Shown here one piece after another: positions 1 through 7,574 of a stretch of 51,632 nucleotides of DNA. The DNA is from Actinophytocola sp. (GTDB lineage Bacteria; Actinomycetota; Actinomycetes; Mycobacteriales; Pseudonocardiaceae), in NCBI RefSeq assembly GCF_009379765.1, contig NZ_WHTD01000043.1, positions 1-51,632 on the forward strand. The letters run 5' to 3'. The notes under the pieces were generated by a model. The model was not told where the DNA came from. It ran no database searches and saw only the letters and a program-made list of their open reading frames with translations. A program made the translations under genes and the position numbers. Each line of letters starts with the position of its first letter. Position 1 is the stretch's first letter.

Positions 1-13
1 ACAGTTTCATAGA

Positions 14-131
14 GTTTCGGCGGTTATAGCGGTGGGGAAACGCCCGGTCCCATTCCGAACCCGGAAGCTAAGCCCACCAGCGCCGATGGTACTGCACTCG
101 ACAGGGTGTGGGAGAGTAGGACACCGCCGAG
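14..131 (+). rRNA. rrf: 5S ribosomal RNA
   Basis: This is a complete 5S rRNA, the last gene of an rRNA operon whose 16S and 23S genes would lie left of the window. The 5' strand TCGGCGGT (18-25) pairs with ACCGCCGA (123-130) to form helix I. The internal CCCATTCCGAACCCGGAAG block and the terminal GAGAGTAGGAC are typical of actinobacterial 5S. An intrinsic terminator follows within 10 bases. The exact ends are uncertain by one or two bases. Confidence 0.95.
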
Positions 132-139
132 CAATCATT

Positions 140-178
140 CCAACGAGCCCCGCGATTTTCGCGGGGCTCGTTGGCTTT
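140..178 (+). terminator. rRNA operon intrinsic terminator
   Basis: A perfect 16-bp stem (140-155 with 159-174) and a TTT loop are followed by a short T-containing tail. It lies just after the 5S rRNA and ends the rRNA operon. Confidence 0.9.
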
Positions 179-204
179 TCCGGGTTTGTGCGGGAGGGTT
201 GGCC

Positions 205-897
205 ATGGCCACCTACGTACTGATCCATGGCGCCTCCGACGCGTTCTACTGGCACCGTGTGGTGCCGTTGCTCCAGGACCGTGGGCACGAGGTCGTCGCA
301 CCCGACCTGCCGATCGGGGACGGCGACGCCGGCTTCGCCGACTACGCGGATGCCGTGGTCAGTGCGATCGGGCACCGGTCGGACCTGGTCGTCGTCGGGC
401 AGTCCATGGGGGCCTTCACCGCGCCGATCGTCTGCCAGCGAGTCCCCGTCGAGCTGCTCATCCTGGTCGCGCCGATGATCCCGGCGCCCGGCGAGACACC
501 CGGCGACTGGTGGGGCAACACCGGCCAGCCCCAGGCTCAGCGCGAGCTCGACGAGCGGGAGGGCCGGGACCCCGACGGCGCGTTCGACGTGGTGACCACG
601 TTCCTGCACGACGTGCCCGATGAGGTCGTCGCCGCGGTGCTCGATCACGGGGTGCCCGGCCAGTCGGAGAACATCTTCGCCCAGCCGTGGCCGCTCGAGC
701 AGTGGCCCGGCGTGCCCACCCGCGTGCTCATCGCCCGCGGCGACCGGCTCTTCCCGCTCGACTTCGCCCGCCGCCTGACCAAGGAGCGGCTCGGCATCAC
801 CCCGGACGAGATCCCCGGCGGCCACCTCGTCGCGTTCGGCCACCCGGACTCGCTCGTGGACTGGCTCGAGTCCTACCGCGTCGAGATTCTCGGCTAA
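205..897 (+). CDS. alpha/beta-fold hydrolase
   Basis: The 230-residue protein is a small alpha/beta hydrolase of the type often annotated as esterase or salicylate esterase-like. It starts MATYVLIHGAS, which holds the HG oxyanion-hole motif. The nucleophile elbow GQSMG lies near residue 70, and a late His in GGHLVAFGHP is the likely catalytic base. The ATG at 205 is preferred over longer starts because GGGAGG lies 8 bases upstream and the fold begins right there; longer versions would run back into the 5S terminator. The substrate is unknown. It stands alone behind the rRNA terminator, with the acetyltransferase gene 40 bases downstream. Confidence 0.85.
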   Translation: MATYVLIHGASDAFYWHRVVPLLQDRGHEVVAPDLPIGDGDAGFADYADAVVSAIGHRSDLVVVGQSMGAFTAPIVCQRVPVELLILVAPMIPAPGETPGDWWGNTGQPQAQRELDEREGRDPDGAFDVVTTFLHDVPDEVVAAVLDHGVPGQSENIFAQPWPLEQWPGVPTRVLIARGDRLFPLDFARRLTKERLGITPDEIPGGHLVAFGHPDSLVDWLESYRVEILG

Positions 898-937
898 ATC
901 ACTGGACGGCACGGGCCGGCGCGGGCGAGCCTGTGGC

Positions 938-1780
938 ATGGACGTGCAGGCACATGATGACCCGCGCGAGTTCCGGACCGCGGTCGGCAGCTGGTACTCG
1001 GTCGACCCCGTGCGGCACACCCTCGCGATCACCGTGATGGCCCGTTTCCTCGACGACCCGCTCATCTCGCCGGTCATGCTCACCGCCCACCGCGACGGCG
1101 TGCTCCACGGCATCGCCTTCCGCACGCCGCCGTGGCCGCTCATCATCAGCGGGCTCCCGGCGGACGCGGCCGCTCCCGTCGCCGCGGTGCTGGCCGAGGT
1201 CGACCCGGAGCTGCCGGGCGTCAACGGCCCGCGCGAGCTGGCCGAGGCGTTCGCCACCGCCTGGGCCGCGCGCACCGGCGCCTGCCTGCACGAGGCGATG
1301 GCCGGCCGGCTCTACCGGCTCGGCGAGCTGCTCCCGCCGACCGTGCCGGGCCGGTCCCGGCGGGCCACCAAGGCCGACGTCCCGCTGCTCGCCCAGTGGC
1401 GGCGCGCCTTCCAGGCCGAGGCCCTGGGGCACGACCGGCAGGCCGAGCGTACCGAGGAGCTCCTCCTGACCGCGATCGAGCGCGGTGACGGGCTTGCCCT
1501 GTGGGAGACCGGCGGCCGCGTCATGTCCTGGGCCAACGTCGGCGCGCCGATCGACGGCATGTCCCGCGTCGGCCCCGTCTACACCCCGCCCGAGCTCCGC
1601 GGCCACGGCTACGGCTCGGCGGTCACCGCCGCGGCCTCGGCGTGGGCCCGCGACGCGGGCGCCGAGCACGTGCTGCTGTTCACCGACCTCGCCAACCCGA
1701 CGTCGAACTCGATCTACCAGAAGGTCGGCTACCGCCCGGTGTTCGACATCTGCGAGATCGAGTTCACGCCCGCACCCTGA
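938..1780 (+). CDS. GNAT family N-acetyltransferase
   Basis: This 280-residue protein has a C-terminal GNAT domain, about residues 145-275. The acetyl-CoA pyrophosphate-binding signature RGHGYGSAVTAAA is clear, followed by NPTSNSIYQKVGYRPV, the usual beta-bulge and C-terminal strand of the fold. The N-terminal half is a divergent region seen in many actinobacterial GNAT proteins. The acceptor substrate cannot be predicted. The gene follows the hydrolase by 40 bases and precedes the amidotransferase by 33 bases in the same direction, so the three may be cotranscribed. Confidence 0.85.
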   Translation: MDVQAHDDPREFRTAVGSWYSVDPVRHTLAITVMARFLDDPLISPVMLTAHRDGVLHGIAFRTPPWPLIISGLPADAAAPVAAVLAEVDPELPGVNGPRELAEAFATAWAARTGACLHEAMAGRLYRLGELLPPTVPGRSRRATKADVPLLAQWRRAFQAEALGHDRQAERTEELLLTAIERGDGLALWETGGRVMSWANVGAPIDGMSRVGPVYTPPELRGHGYGSAVTAAASAWARDAGAEHVLLFTDLANPTSNSIYQKVGYRPVFDICEIEFTPAP

Positions 1781-1813
1781 CGAGCGCCGAAACAGCCTGG
1801 CTACCCTTAAACC

Positions 1814-2569
1814 GTGACCCGTCTGCTCGTCATCCAGCCCGACCCCCAGGACCCGGTGGGTCCCCTCGGCGACTGGCTGACCGGCGCCGGCGCGGAGCTG
1901 CACATCCTCGCTCCGCCGGCCGACCCGCTGCCCGCCGACCTGCACGGCTACGCCGGGCTCGTCGTTCTCGGCGGCGCGATGGGCGCGCTCGACGACCTCG
2001 ACCACCCGTGGCTCGCCGACATCCGCCGGCTCCTGTCCAACGCGGTCAGCAAGCAGCTGCCGACGCTCGCGGTCTGCCTCGGTGCGCAGCTGCTCGCGGT
2101 CGCCGCGGGCGGCAGCGTCACCGTGGGGGAGGAAGGGCCCGAGGTCGGCCCGCAGCTCGTCGCCAAGCGCGACATCGCGTGGACAGACCCGCTGTTCGCC
2201 GACCTGCCGCTGGTGCCCGACGTGCTGCACTTCCACTCCGACGTCGTCGACCGGCTGCCACCCAACAGCGCGCTGCTCGCGTCCGCCACCCGCTACCCGA
2301 ACCAGGCCTTTCGGGTCGGTCGGTGCGGCTACGGCCTGCAGTTCCACATCGAGACCACTACCGACATCGTGCGGCTCTGGGCCCGCGACTTCCCGCGCGA
2401 GGCCGAGTTCGCCCGCCCCGGCGACCTCACGGCCGAGCGGCTCGACGAGCTGCATGCCGACCTCGCCGAGACCTGGCGCCCGGTCGCCACCCAGTTCGTC
2501 CGCCTCGCCGCGGGTGACCTGGCCCCGGCCGATTCGGCGCGCACCCAGCTACCGCTACTCGGCCACTAG
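1814..2569 (+). CDS. class I glutamine amidotransferase domain protein
   Basis: This is a stand-alone class I glutamine amidotransferase of 251 residues, of the GMP-synthase-like (GuaA N-terminal) type. The nucleophile Cys lies in AVCLGAQLLA near residue 90. The His-Glu pair lies in GLQFHIETT near residue 178. Such proteins release ammonia from glutamine or hydrolyse gamma-glutamyl compounds; no synthase partner is encoded next to it. The start is GTG at 1814, giving MTRLLVIQPD. Downstream is a 196-base gap without a gene, then glnE in the same direction. Confidence 0.87.
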   Translation: MTRLLVIQPDPQDPVGPLGDWLTGAGAELHILAPPADPLPADLHGYAGLVVLGGAMGALDDLDHPWLADIRRLLSNAVSKQLPTLAVCLGAQLLAVAAGGSVTVGEEGPEVGPQLVAKRDIAWTDPLFADLPLVPDVLHFHSDVVDRLPPNSALLASATRYPNQAFRVGRCGYGLQFHIETTTDIVRLWARDFPREAEFARPGDLTAERLDELHADLAETWRPVATQFVRLAAGDLAPADSARTQLPLLGH

Positions 2570-2765
2570 TGTCCCCCGCCGGAAGTTCGTCACTCGATTC
2601 GCCGGCCCAGCTTCCTGCTGGCGGCGTTGCCGGTCCGCCCAAACTGGCGCTACGCCACCGAGCCCGACAAGTAACAGCACCGGTACGAGGACGAACCGGC
2701 GCCTTGCCAGCAGAAACCTGGACTCGCCGACGCACGCAACAGACTCCCGGCGGGGGACACCAGTG

Positions 2766-5700
2766 ATGGCCGACCGCGTTCGTTCGGCACCCTCGACCGC
2801 GCGATACGGGCTCACCGACGACCGCGCCGCCGAGCACCTGCGCGCGGCCGGCTGGTGGGGCGAGGGCGGACCGGCCCCGGACCGCGAGGCCAGCATGATC
2901 GCGCTGTCCCGTACGGCCGACCCCGACCTGGCGTTGTTCGCCGTCGACCGGATTCGCACCGCCGACGTCGACGGCTGGCCCGCCGTCGACCGCGCCATCG
3001 CCACCGACCGCGGGTTGCGTGGCCGGCTGCTCGCCGTGTTCGGCGGCTCGACCGCGCTCGCCGACTTCGTGATCCCGCGACAGGGGGAGTGGCGCAGGCT
3101 GCTCACCGACCGGCAGCACTCGGTCGCCGACTACGCCGACGTGCTGCTCGGCGCCGTCGGAGCCGAGCGTGCGGGGGCCGCCCGGTCCGGGCCGCACCCG
3201 GTCGCCGGGCTCGCCAAGCCCGAGGCGACCCGCGCTCTACGGGCCGCTTACCGCGGGCTCCTGCTGGAGATCGCCGCGGACGACCTCGGCCACGTCGTCG
3301 AGCGCGACCTGCCGGTGTCGAGCTACGCGCAGACCACCCACCGGCTGACCGCGCTCGCCGAAGCCGCCATCCGGGCCGCGCTCGCGGTCGCCGCCGCCGA
3401 TGTCGGCGAGGCACGGGACAACTGCCGGCTCGCGGTGATCGCCATGGGCAAGTGCGGCGGCCACGAGCTGAACTACGTCAGCGACGTCGACGTGCTGTTC
3501 ATCGGGGACGGTGACGTCGACACCGCCACCCGGATGGCCAGTACGATGCTGCGGGTCGCCGGGCAGGCGTGCTTCGAGGTCGACGCGGCGCTGCGGCCGG
3601 AGGGCAAGGCCGGCCCGCTCGTGCGCACGCTCGACGGGCACGCCGCCTACTACCAGCGCTGGGCCCGCACCTGGGAGTTCCAGGCGCTGCTCAAGGCGCG
3701 GCCGATCGCCGGCGACGCGGCGCTGGGTGAGGACTACCTCGACGTCGTGCAGCCGCTGGTGTGGTCGGCGGCGGACCGGGACAACTTCGTCGACGACGTC
3801 CGCTCGATGCGCAGGCGGGTCGAGGACCACGTGCCGGCCGAGCTGATCGACCGCGAGCTCAAGCTCGGCCGCGGCGGGTTGCGGGACGTCGAGTTCGCCG
3901 TTCAGCTGCTGCAGCTCGTGCACGGCCGCAACGACGAGTCGCTCCGCAGGCGCTCCACCGTGGACAGCCTGGCGGCGTTGGGTGATGGCGGGTATGTGGG
4001 CCGCGCCGACGCGGCCGAGCTGGGCGAGTCCTACCGGTTCCTGCGGATGCTCGAGCACCGGCTGCAGCTGCAGAAGCTGCGCCGTACCCACACGTTCCCC
4101 GACGCGGGCGACACCGACGAGCTGCGCCGGCTCGCTCGCGCGGCGGGCATCAAGCCGGACCGCGGCAAGTCCGAGGGCGACGTACTGCAGAGCGAGTTCC
4201 ATCGGCATCTGCGCCTGGTCCGCCGGCTGCACGAGAAGCTGTTCTACCGCCCGCTGCTCGAGGCCGTCGCCCGCGTGCCGGGCGAGGCGCTGCGGCTGTC
4301 CCCCCAGTCGGCCGAGGCGCGACTGGCCGCGCTCGGCTACGCGGCCCCGGACGGCGCTCTGCGCCACATCGAGTCCCTGACCGCCGGGGTGTCGCGGCGC
4401 GCGGCGATCCAGCGCGCGCTGCTGCCGGCGCTGCTGGAGATGCTCGCCGAGACGCCCGACCCGGACGGCGGCCTGCTCGCGTACCGGCGGGTGTCCGAGG
4501 CGCTGGCCGCCACCGACTGGTACCTGCGGGTGCTGCGGGACGAGGCGGCCGTGGTCGAGCGGCTCGCGACGCTGCTCGGCACGTCGAAGCTGGTGCCCGA
4601 CCTGATCGTCCGCGCGCCCGAGGTGCTGCGGCTGCTGGGCGACCCCGAGCAGCTCGCCGGCCGGGACACCGCCGAGGTCGCCACGTCGCTTCGCCAGGCG
4701 GTGAACCGGCAGGGCTACCTGGGCAATGCGGTGGCCGCGGCCCGGTCGGGCCGTCGACACGAGCTGCTACGGGTGGCCTCGGCGGACCTGCTGGGCTTCA
4801 TGGACGTGCTGACCGTGTGCCATGCGCTGTCCAGCGTCTGGTCCGCGGTGCTGCAGGCCACGCTCGCCGCGGTCGACCGGGCCGAGGCGGTGTCGGCCGG
4901 AGGTCATCGGGCGACGATCGCGGTGATCGGTATGGGCCGACTCGGCGGTGCGGAGCTCGGCTACGGCTCCGACGCGGACGTGCTGTTCGTGTGCGAGCCC
5001 GCCGAGGGCGTGTCCGACTCGGACGCGGTGAAGTACGCCTCCCGGGTCGCGCAGACCGTGCGCAAGCTCCTCGGCGCGCCGAGCCAGGACCCGCCGCTGC
5101 AGGTGGACGTCGACCTGCGGCCGGAGGGGCGGCAGGGGCCGATCGTGCGCACGCTCGAGTCCTACCGCGCGTACTACGACCAGTGGTCGCAGGTGTGGGA
5201 GGCGCAGGCGCTGCTGCGCGCCCGGCCCATCGCGGGCGACGAGGACCTCGGGGCCCGGTTCATCGAGATGATCGACCCGCTGCGCTATCCGCAGGGTGGG
5301 CTCGACGCCGAGCGCGTCCGGGAGATCCGGCGGATCAAGGCGCGGGTCGACACCGAGCGGCTGCCGCGGGGCGCCGACCCCGCGACGCACGCCAAGCTCG
5401 GCCGCGGCGGCCTGGCCGACGTCGAGTGGACGCTGCAGCTGTTGCAGCTGCGCCACGCCCACGGCGTGCCGTCGCTGCGCACCACCTCCACGGTGGACGG
5501 TCTGGGTGCGGCGGTGGAGGCGGGCCTGGTGGACGAGATCGACGCGACCGCGTTGCGCGAGGCGTGGCTCTTGGCCACCCGGGTGCGCAACGCGATCACG
5601 GTCGTCCGCGGGAAGATCACCGACCAGCTGCCGTCGTCGGGCCGGGACCTGGCGGCGGTGGCAGCCGTGCTGCGCCCCGACGCCGAGCCCGGCGAGTTCC

Positions 5701-5768
5701 TCGACTCCTACCGGCGGACGCTGCGCCGGGCCCGCGGTGTCGTGGAGCGGTTGTTCTACGAGGACTGA
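2766..5768 (+). CDS. glnE: bifunctional glutamine synthetase adenylyltransferase/deadenylase
   Basis: GlnE adds AMP to, and removes it from, the conserved tyrosine of glutamine synthetase, and so tunes nitrogen assimilation. The 1000-residue length and two-fold architecture fit the family. The N-terminal nucleotidyltransferase half has the GKCGGHELNYVSDVDVLF motif, and the C-terminal half has GMGRLGGAELGYGSDADVLF. Each half is followed by a DVDLRPEG- or DAALRPEG-like motif and a GRGGL(R/A)DVE motif. The reading frame is open back to 2082, but ATG 2766 (or GTG 2763) fits the family start and follows a GGCGGGGG stretch. Its target glnA lies at 16905-18329; the two are convergent neighbours in mycobacteria, and here a 9.5-kb island lies between them. 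Confidence 0.95.
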   Translation: MADRVRSAPSTARYGLTDDRAAEHLRAAGWWGEGGPAPDREASMIALSRTADPDLALFAVDRIRTADVDGWPAVDRAIATDRGLRGRLLAVFGGSTALADFVIPRQGEWRRLLTDRQHSVADYADVLLGAVGAERAGAARSGPHPVAGLAKPEATRALRAAYRGLLLEIAADDLGHVVERDLPVSSYAQTTHRLTALAEAAIRAALAVAAADVGEARDNCRLAVIAMGKCGGHELNYVSDVDVLFIGDGDVDTATRMASTMLRVAGQACFEVDAALRPEGKAGPLVRTLDGHAAYYQRWARTWEFQALLKARPIAGDAALGEDYLDVVQPLVWSAADRDNFVDDVRSMRRRVEDHVPAELIDRELKLGRGGLRDVEFAVQLLQLVHGRNDESLRRRSTVDSLAALGDGGYVGRADAAELGESYRFLRMLEHRLQLQKLRRTHTFPDAGDTDELRRLARAAGIKPDRGKSEGDVLQSEFHRHLRLVRRLHEKLFYRPLLEAVARVPGEALRLSPQSAEARLAALGYAAPDGALRHIESLTAGVSRRAAIQRALLPALLEMLAETPDPDGGLLAYRRVSEALAATDWYLRVLRDEAAVVERLATLLGTSKLVPDLIVRAPEVLRLLGDPEQLAGRDTAEVATSLRQAVNRQGYLGNAVAAARSGRRHELLRVASADLLGFMDVLTVCHALSSVWSAVLQATLAAVDRAEAVSAGGHRATIAVIGMGRLGGAELGYGSDADVLFVCEPAEGVSDSDAVKYASRVAQTVRKLLGAPSQDPPLQVDVDLRPEGRQGPIVRTLESYRAYYDQWSQVWEAQALLRARPIAGDEDLGARFIEMIDPLRYPQGGLDAERVREIRRIKARVDTERLPRGADPATHAKLGRGGLADVEWTLQLLQLRHAHGVPSLRTTSTVDGLGAAVEAGLVDEIDATALREAWLLATRVRNAITVVRGKITDQLPSSGRDLAAVAAVLRPDAEPGEFLDSYRRTLRRARGVVERLFYED

Positions 5769-5821
5769 GCCTTGGGTCTCATCGCGGGCTTTTTGTCGGA
5801 CCCTGCTTTTACAGTTGGTTC

Positions 5822-6244
5822 GTGACTTTTCGCATCCCCATCGTGGTGCGCAGCTACGAGCTGGACGCCCTCGGGCACGTCAACCACGCGGTGTACCACC
5901 AGTACGCCGAGGTCGCGCGGATGAACGGGTTCCGCGCGGCCGGCTGCGACTGGGACGGGCTGATGGACCGGCGGGCGGCGCCCGTGCTGCTCAGCACCAC
6001 CGCGAACTTCCGTCGCGAGTTACGCGCGAACGAGGAGATCGACGTGTCCTGCGAGGTCAAGTTCGGCACCGGCAAGACGTTCAACATCAACTCGATGATC
6101 ACCAAGGCGGACGGCACGGTCGCCGCCGAGGTCTACTGCATCGTGGGTGTGATGGACATCGAGGCACGCAAGCTGTTCGTCGACCCGCGGGCGATGCTCG
6201 AGAGCGGCGGGTTCGACCCGGCGGTGCTGTCCGCGTCCGACTAG
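5822..6244 (+). CDS. acyl-CoA thioesterase, hotdog fold (4HBT family)
   Basis: This 140-residue protein is a hotdog-fold thioesterase of the 4-hydroxybenzoyl-CoA/YbgC type. The N-terminal YELDALGHVNHAVYHQYAE matches the family motif in which an Asp (here DALGHVNH) acts in thioester hydrolysis. The start is GTG at 5822, 53 bases after the glnE stop. Its 3' end overlaps the convergent NTF2-like gene by 4 bases. The acyl substrate is not predictable. Confidence 0.88.
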   Translation: MTFRIPIVVRSYELDALGHVNHAVYHQYAEVARMNGFRAAGCDWDGLMDRRAAPVLLSTTANFRRELRANEEIDVSCEVKFGTGKTFNINSMITKADGTVAAEVYCIVGVMDIEARKLFVDPRAMLESGGFDPAVLSASD

Positions 6245-6630
6245 CTGAGCGCTTCGAGCATCGCCTGGTGGTCGTGATAGTCGCGCGAGGCGACGATGTG
6301 GCCGTCGCGGACCCGGATCACCTGGATGTTGTGCACGGTGCTCGTGCGGCCGGCCGCGGACACTTCGTAGTCGTACTCGACCACGACCACCTCGGGGTCG
6401 GTGGTCTCGTGCGTCACCACGTTGTGCGCCCTGAGCCGGATCTGCTGGGTGAGGCTGCCGGCGAAATGCTTCGCGATCTCCTCCTTCCCGCGGATGACGG
6501 CGGGTCTCGGTGGGCTGAACGGCTGCTCGACCACGGTGTCGTCGGCGTAGAGGTCGGGCAGCTCGGACCAGCGGCCGTCGGTGATGCCCTGGAGCAGGCG
6601 CGCGGCCACCTCGCGTGGCGTGTCGGACAT
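6241..6630 (-). CDS. NTF2-like / SnoaL-like domain protein
   Basis: The 129-residue protein has the cone-shaped NTF2/SnoaL fold: a helical start (AARLLQGITDGRWSELPDLYADD), then WSELPDLY and EQPFSPPRPAVIRGKEEI, then four predicted strands ending in IVASRDYHDHQAML. Members include ketosteroid isomerases, polyketide cyclases and many proteins of unknown role. It is divergent from a TetR gene across a 98-base gap holding a palindrome, so TetR probably represses it. It overlaps the thioesterase tail by 4 bases. Confidence 0.82.
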   Translation of the reverse strand: MSDTPREVAARLLQGITDGRWSELPDLYADDTVVEQPFSPPRPAVIRGKEEIAKHFAGSLTQQIRLRAHNVVTHETTDPEVVVVEYDYEVSAAGRTSTVHNIQVIRVRDGHIVASRDYHDHQAMLEALS

Positions 6631-6662
6631 GGTGCCTCCCTGACGTAGCTATACCCTAGAAT

Positions 6663-6678
6663 CGGAGTCGTGACTCCG
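6663..6678. promoter_or_regulatory. probable TetR operator between divergent genes
   Basis: An inverted repeat, CGGAGTC-GT-GACTCCG, with perfect 7-bp arms lies in the 98-base gap between the NTF2-like gene (leftward) and the TetR gene (rightward). Its placement suits a local TetR repressor that also controls itself. No binding data are available. Confidence 0.6.
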
Positions 6679-6728
6679 CTAATTCGACGATACGGACTGG
6701 CTACTCCGCTTGTCAACGGCGCCCGCTC

Positions 6729-7289
6729 GTGACCGCGCCTCGCGGGCTGCGTGCGGACGCCCGCCGCAACCGCGAACGCGTGCTGGAGGCGGCCGAGTCG
6801 GTGTTCGGCGAGCAGGGCGCCTCGGCGTCGACGGAGGAGGTGGCCCGCAGGGCGGGCGTCGGCATCGGCACGGTGTTCCGCCACTTCCCGACGAAGGAGG
6901 CCCTCTACGAGGCGATAGTGGTCCGCCGCCTGACCCGCCTGGTCGCCGAGGCCCCGGCCGGCTCGGACGACCCGCGCGTCGCGTTCGAGGCGTTCTTCAC
7001 CCGGCTCGTGGAGGAGGCGGCCGCGAAGAAGGCCTTCGCCGACACGATGGCGGTCCTGAGCCTGGACGTGAAGGCGACGGCCCCCGCCGTGGGCGAGGAG
7101 ATCCGCCGGATGATCGGCGCCCTGCTCGAAGCCGCCCAGACGGCCGGTGCGCTCCGGGAGGATGTCGCCCTGCCGGAGATCATGGTCCTGTTGGCCGGCG
7201 CCTGTCTGGCCGCCGAACACACCCCCGACCCGGCCCTGCGCAAGAAAAGCCTCGCGCTCCTGTTCGACGGTCTTCGCGCCGGGCAATAG
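6729..7289 (+). CDS. TetR/AcrR family transcriptional regulator
   Basis: The 186-residue protein is a TetR-type repressor. The N-terminal helix-turn-helix spans about residues 10-55 (RERVLEAAESVFGEQGASAS, VARRAGVGIGTVFRHFPTKE), with the classical FRHFPTKEALY end of the recognition segment. The C-terminal ligand-binding part is helical and variable. GTG at 6729 is the start. It likely regulates itself and the divergent NTF2-like gene through the palindrome at 6663. A stem-loop follows the stop codon, and beyond that lies the defence island. Confidence 0.9.
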   Translation: MTAPRGLRADARRNRERVLEAAESVFGEQGASASTEEVARRAGVGIGTVFRHFPTKEALYEAIVVRRLTRLVAEAPAGSDDPRVAFEAFFTRLVEEAAAKKAFADTMAVLSLDVKATAPAVGEEIRRMIGALLEAAQTAGALREDVALPEIMVLLAGACLAAEHTPDPALRKKSLALLFDGLRAGQ

Positions 7290-7292
7290 AAA

Positions 7293-7333
7293 ACGGCCCG
7301 GCGGGTGGGACTTCTCCGCGACCGCCGGGCCGT
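7293..7333 (+). terminator. stem-loop after the TetR gene
   Basis: A 12-bp stem (7293-7304 with 7322-7333, ACGGCCCGGCGG) lies 4 bases after the TetR stop codon. No long T run follows, which is common for GC-rich actinobacterial terminators. Confidence 0.7.
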
Positions 7334-7350
7334 GCCCAGGGTGGATCACC

Positions 7351-7378
7351 CAGGTTTGATCACACAGGTTTGATCACA
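7351..7378. repeat. two tandem copies of a 14-bp repeat
   Basis: CAGGTTTGATCACA occurs twice in tandem (7351-7364 and 7365-7378). The second copy runs into the 15-bp direct repeat at 7372 that marks the left end of the island. Confidence 0.85.
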
Positions 7379-7386
7379 CGTCGTAG
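7372..7386 (+). repeat. left 15-bp direct repeat (putative attL core)
   Basis: GATCACACGTCGTAG is identical to 16903-16917 at the 3' end of glnA. On the minus strand it would encode Tyr-Asp-Val-stop, as in glnA, preceded here by unrelated sequence. This is the pattern expected when an element integrates at a gene's 3' end and displaces a copy of the core site. Confidence 0.6.
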
Positions 7387-7493
7387 AACTGCTCACGCCC
7401 GTTGCTGACCTGCATCTTTACCACGCGTACCGCCGTTGACCCGGTGGTTTGTGGTTGTTGTCAGTCGTAGTCGGTGGTCATTCTTCGACGTAT

Positions 7494-7515
7494 GACGGCC
7501 TGTAGACGGCCTGGG
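7494..7515 (+). repeat. left subterminal 22-bp repeat
   Basis: The 22-bp sequence holds two copies of GACGGCCTG with a 3-bp spacer. It matches 16829-16850 in the same orientation with a single mismatch (TAG against TGG in the spacer). Weaker similarity extends to its left (TCTTC in both). It lies 60 bp from the hsdR stop codon. Confidence 0.75.
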
Positions 7516-7574
7516 TCGTCCGCAATCCGAAACGGCGGTTGTGACGCAGTGTGACCCGGTTCGGGCGTTGCTGG

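Noticed and set aside
2082..2765. Upstream extension of the glnE frame (about 228 codons)
   Set aside because: It overlaps the amidotransferase gene in another frame, has biased composition, and the GlnE family starts near 2766.
7387..7490. Short minus-strand peptide ending in FYDV-stop, considered as a displaced glnA tail
   Set aside because: Only the last three codons and the stop match glnA. The upstream residues are unrelated, so it is kept only as the attachment-core repeat, not as a gene.
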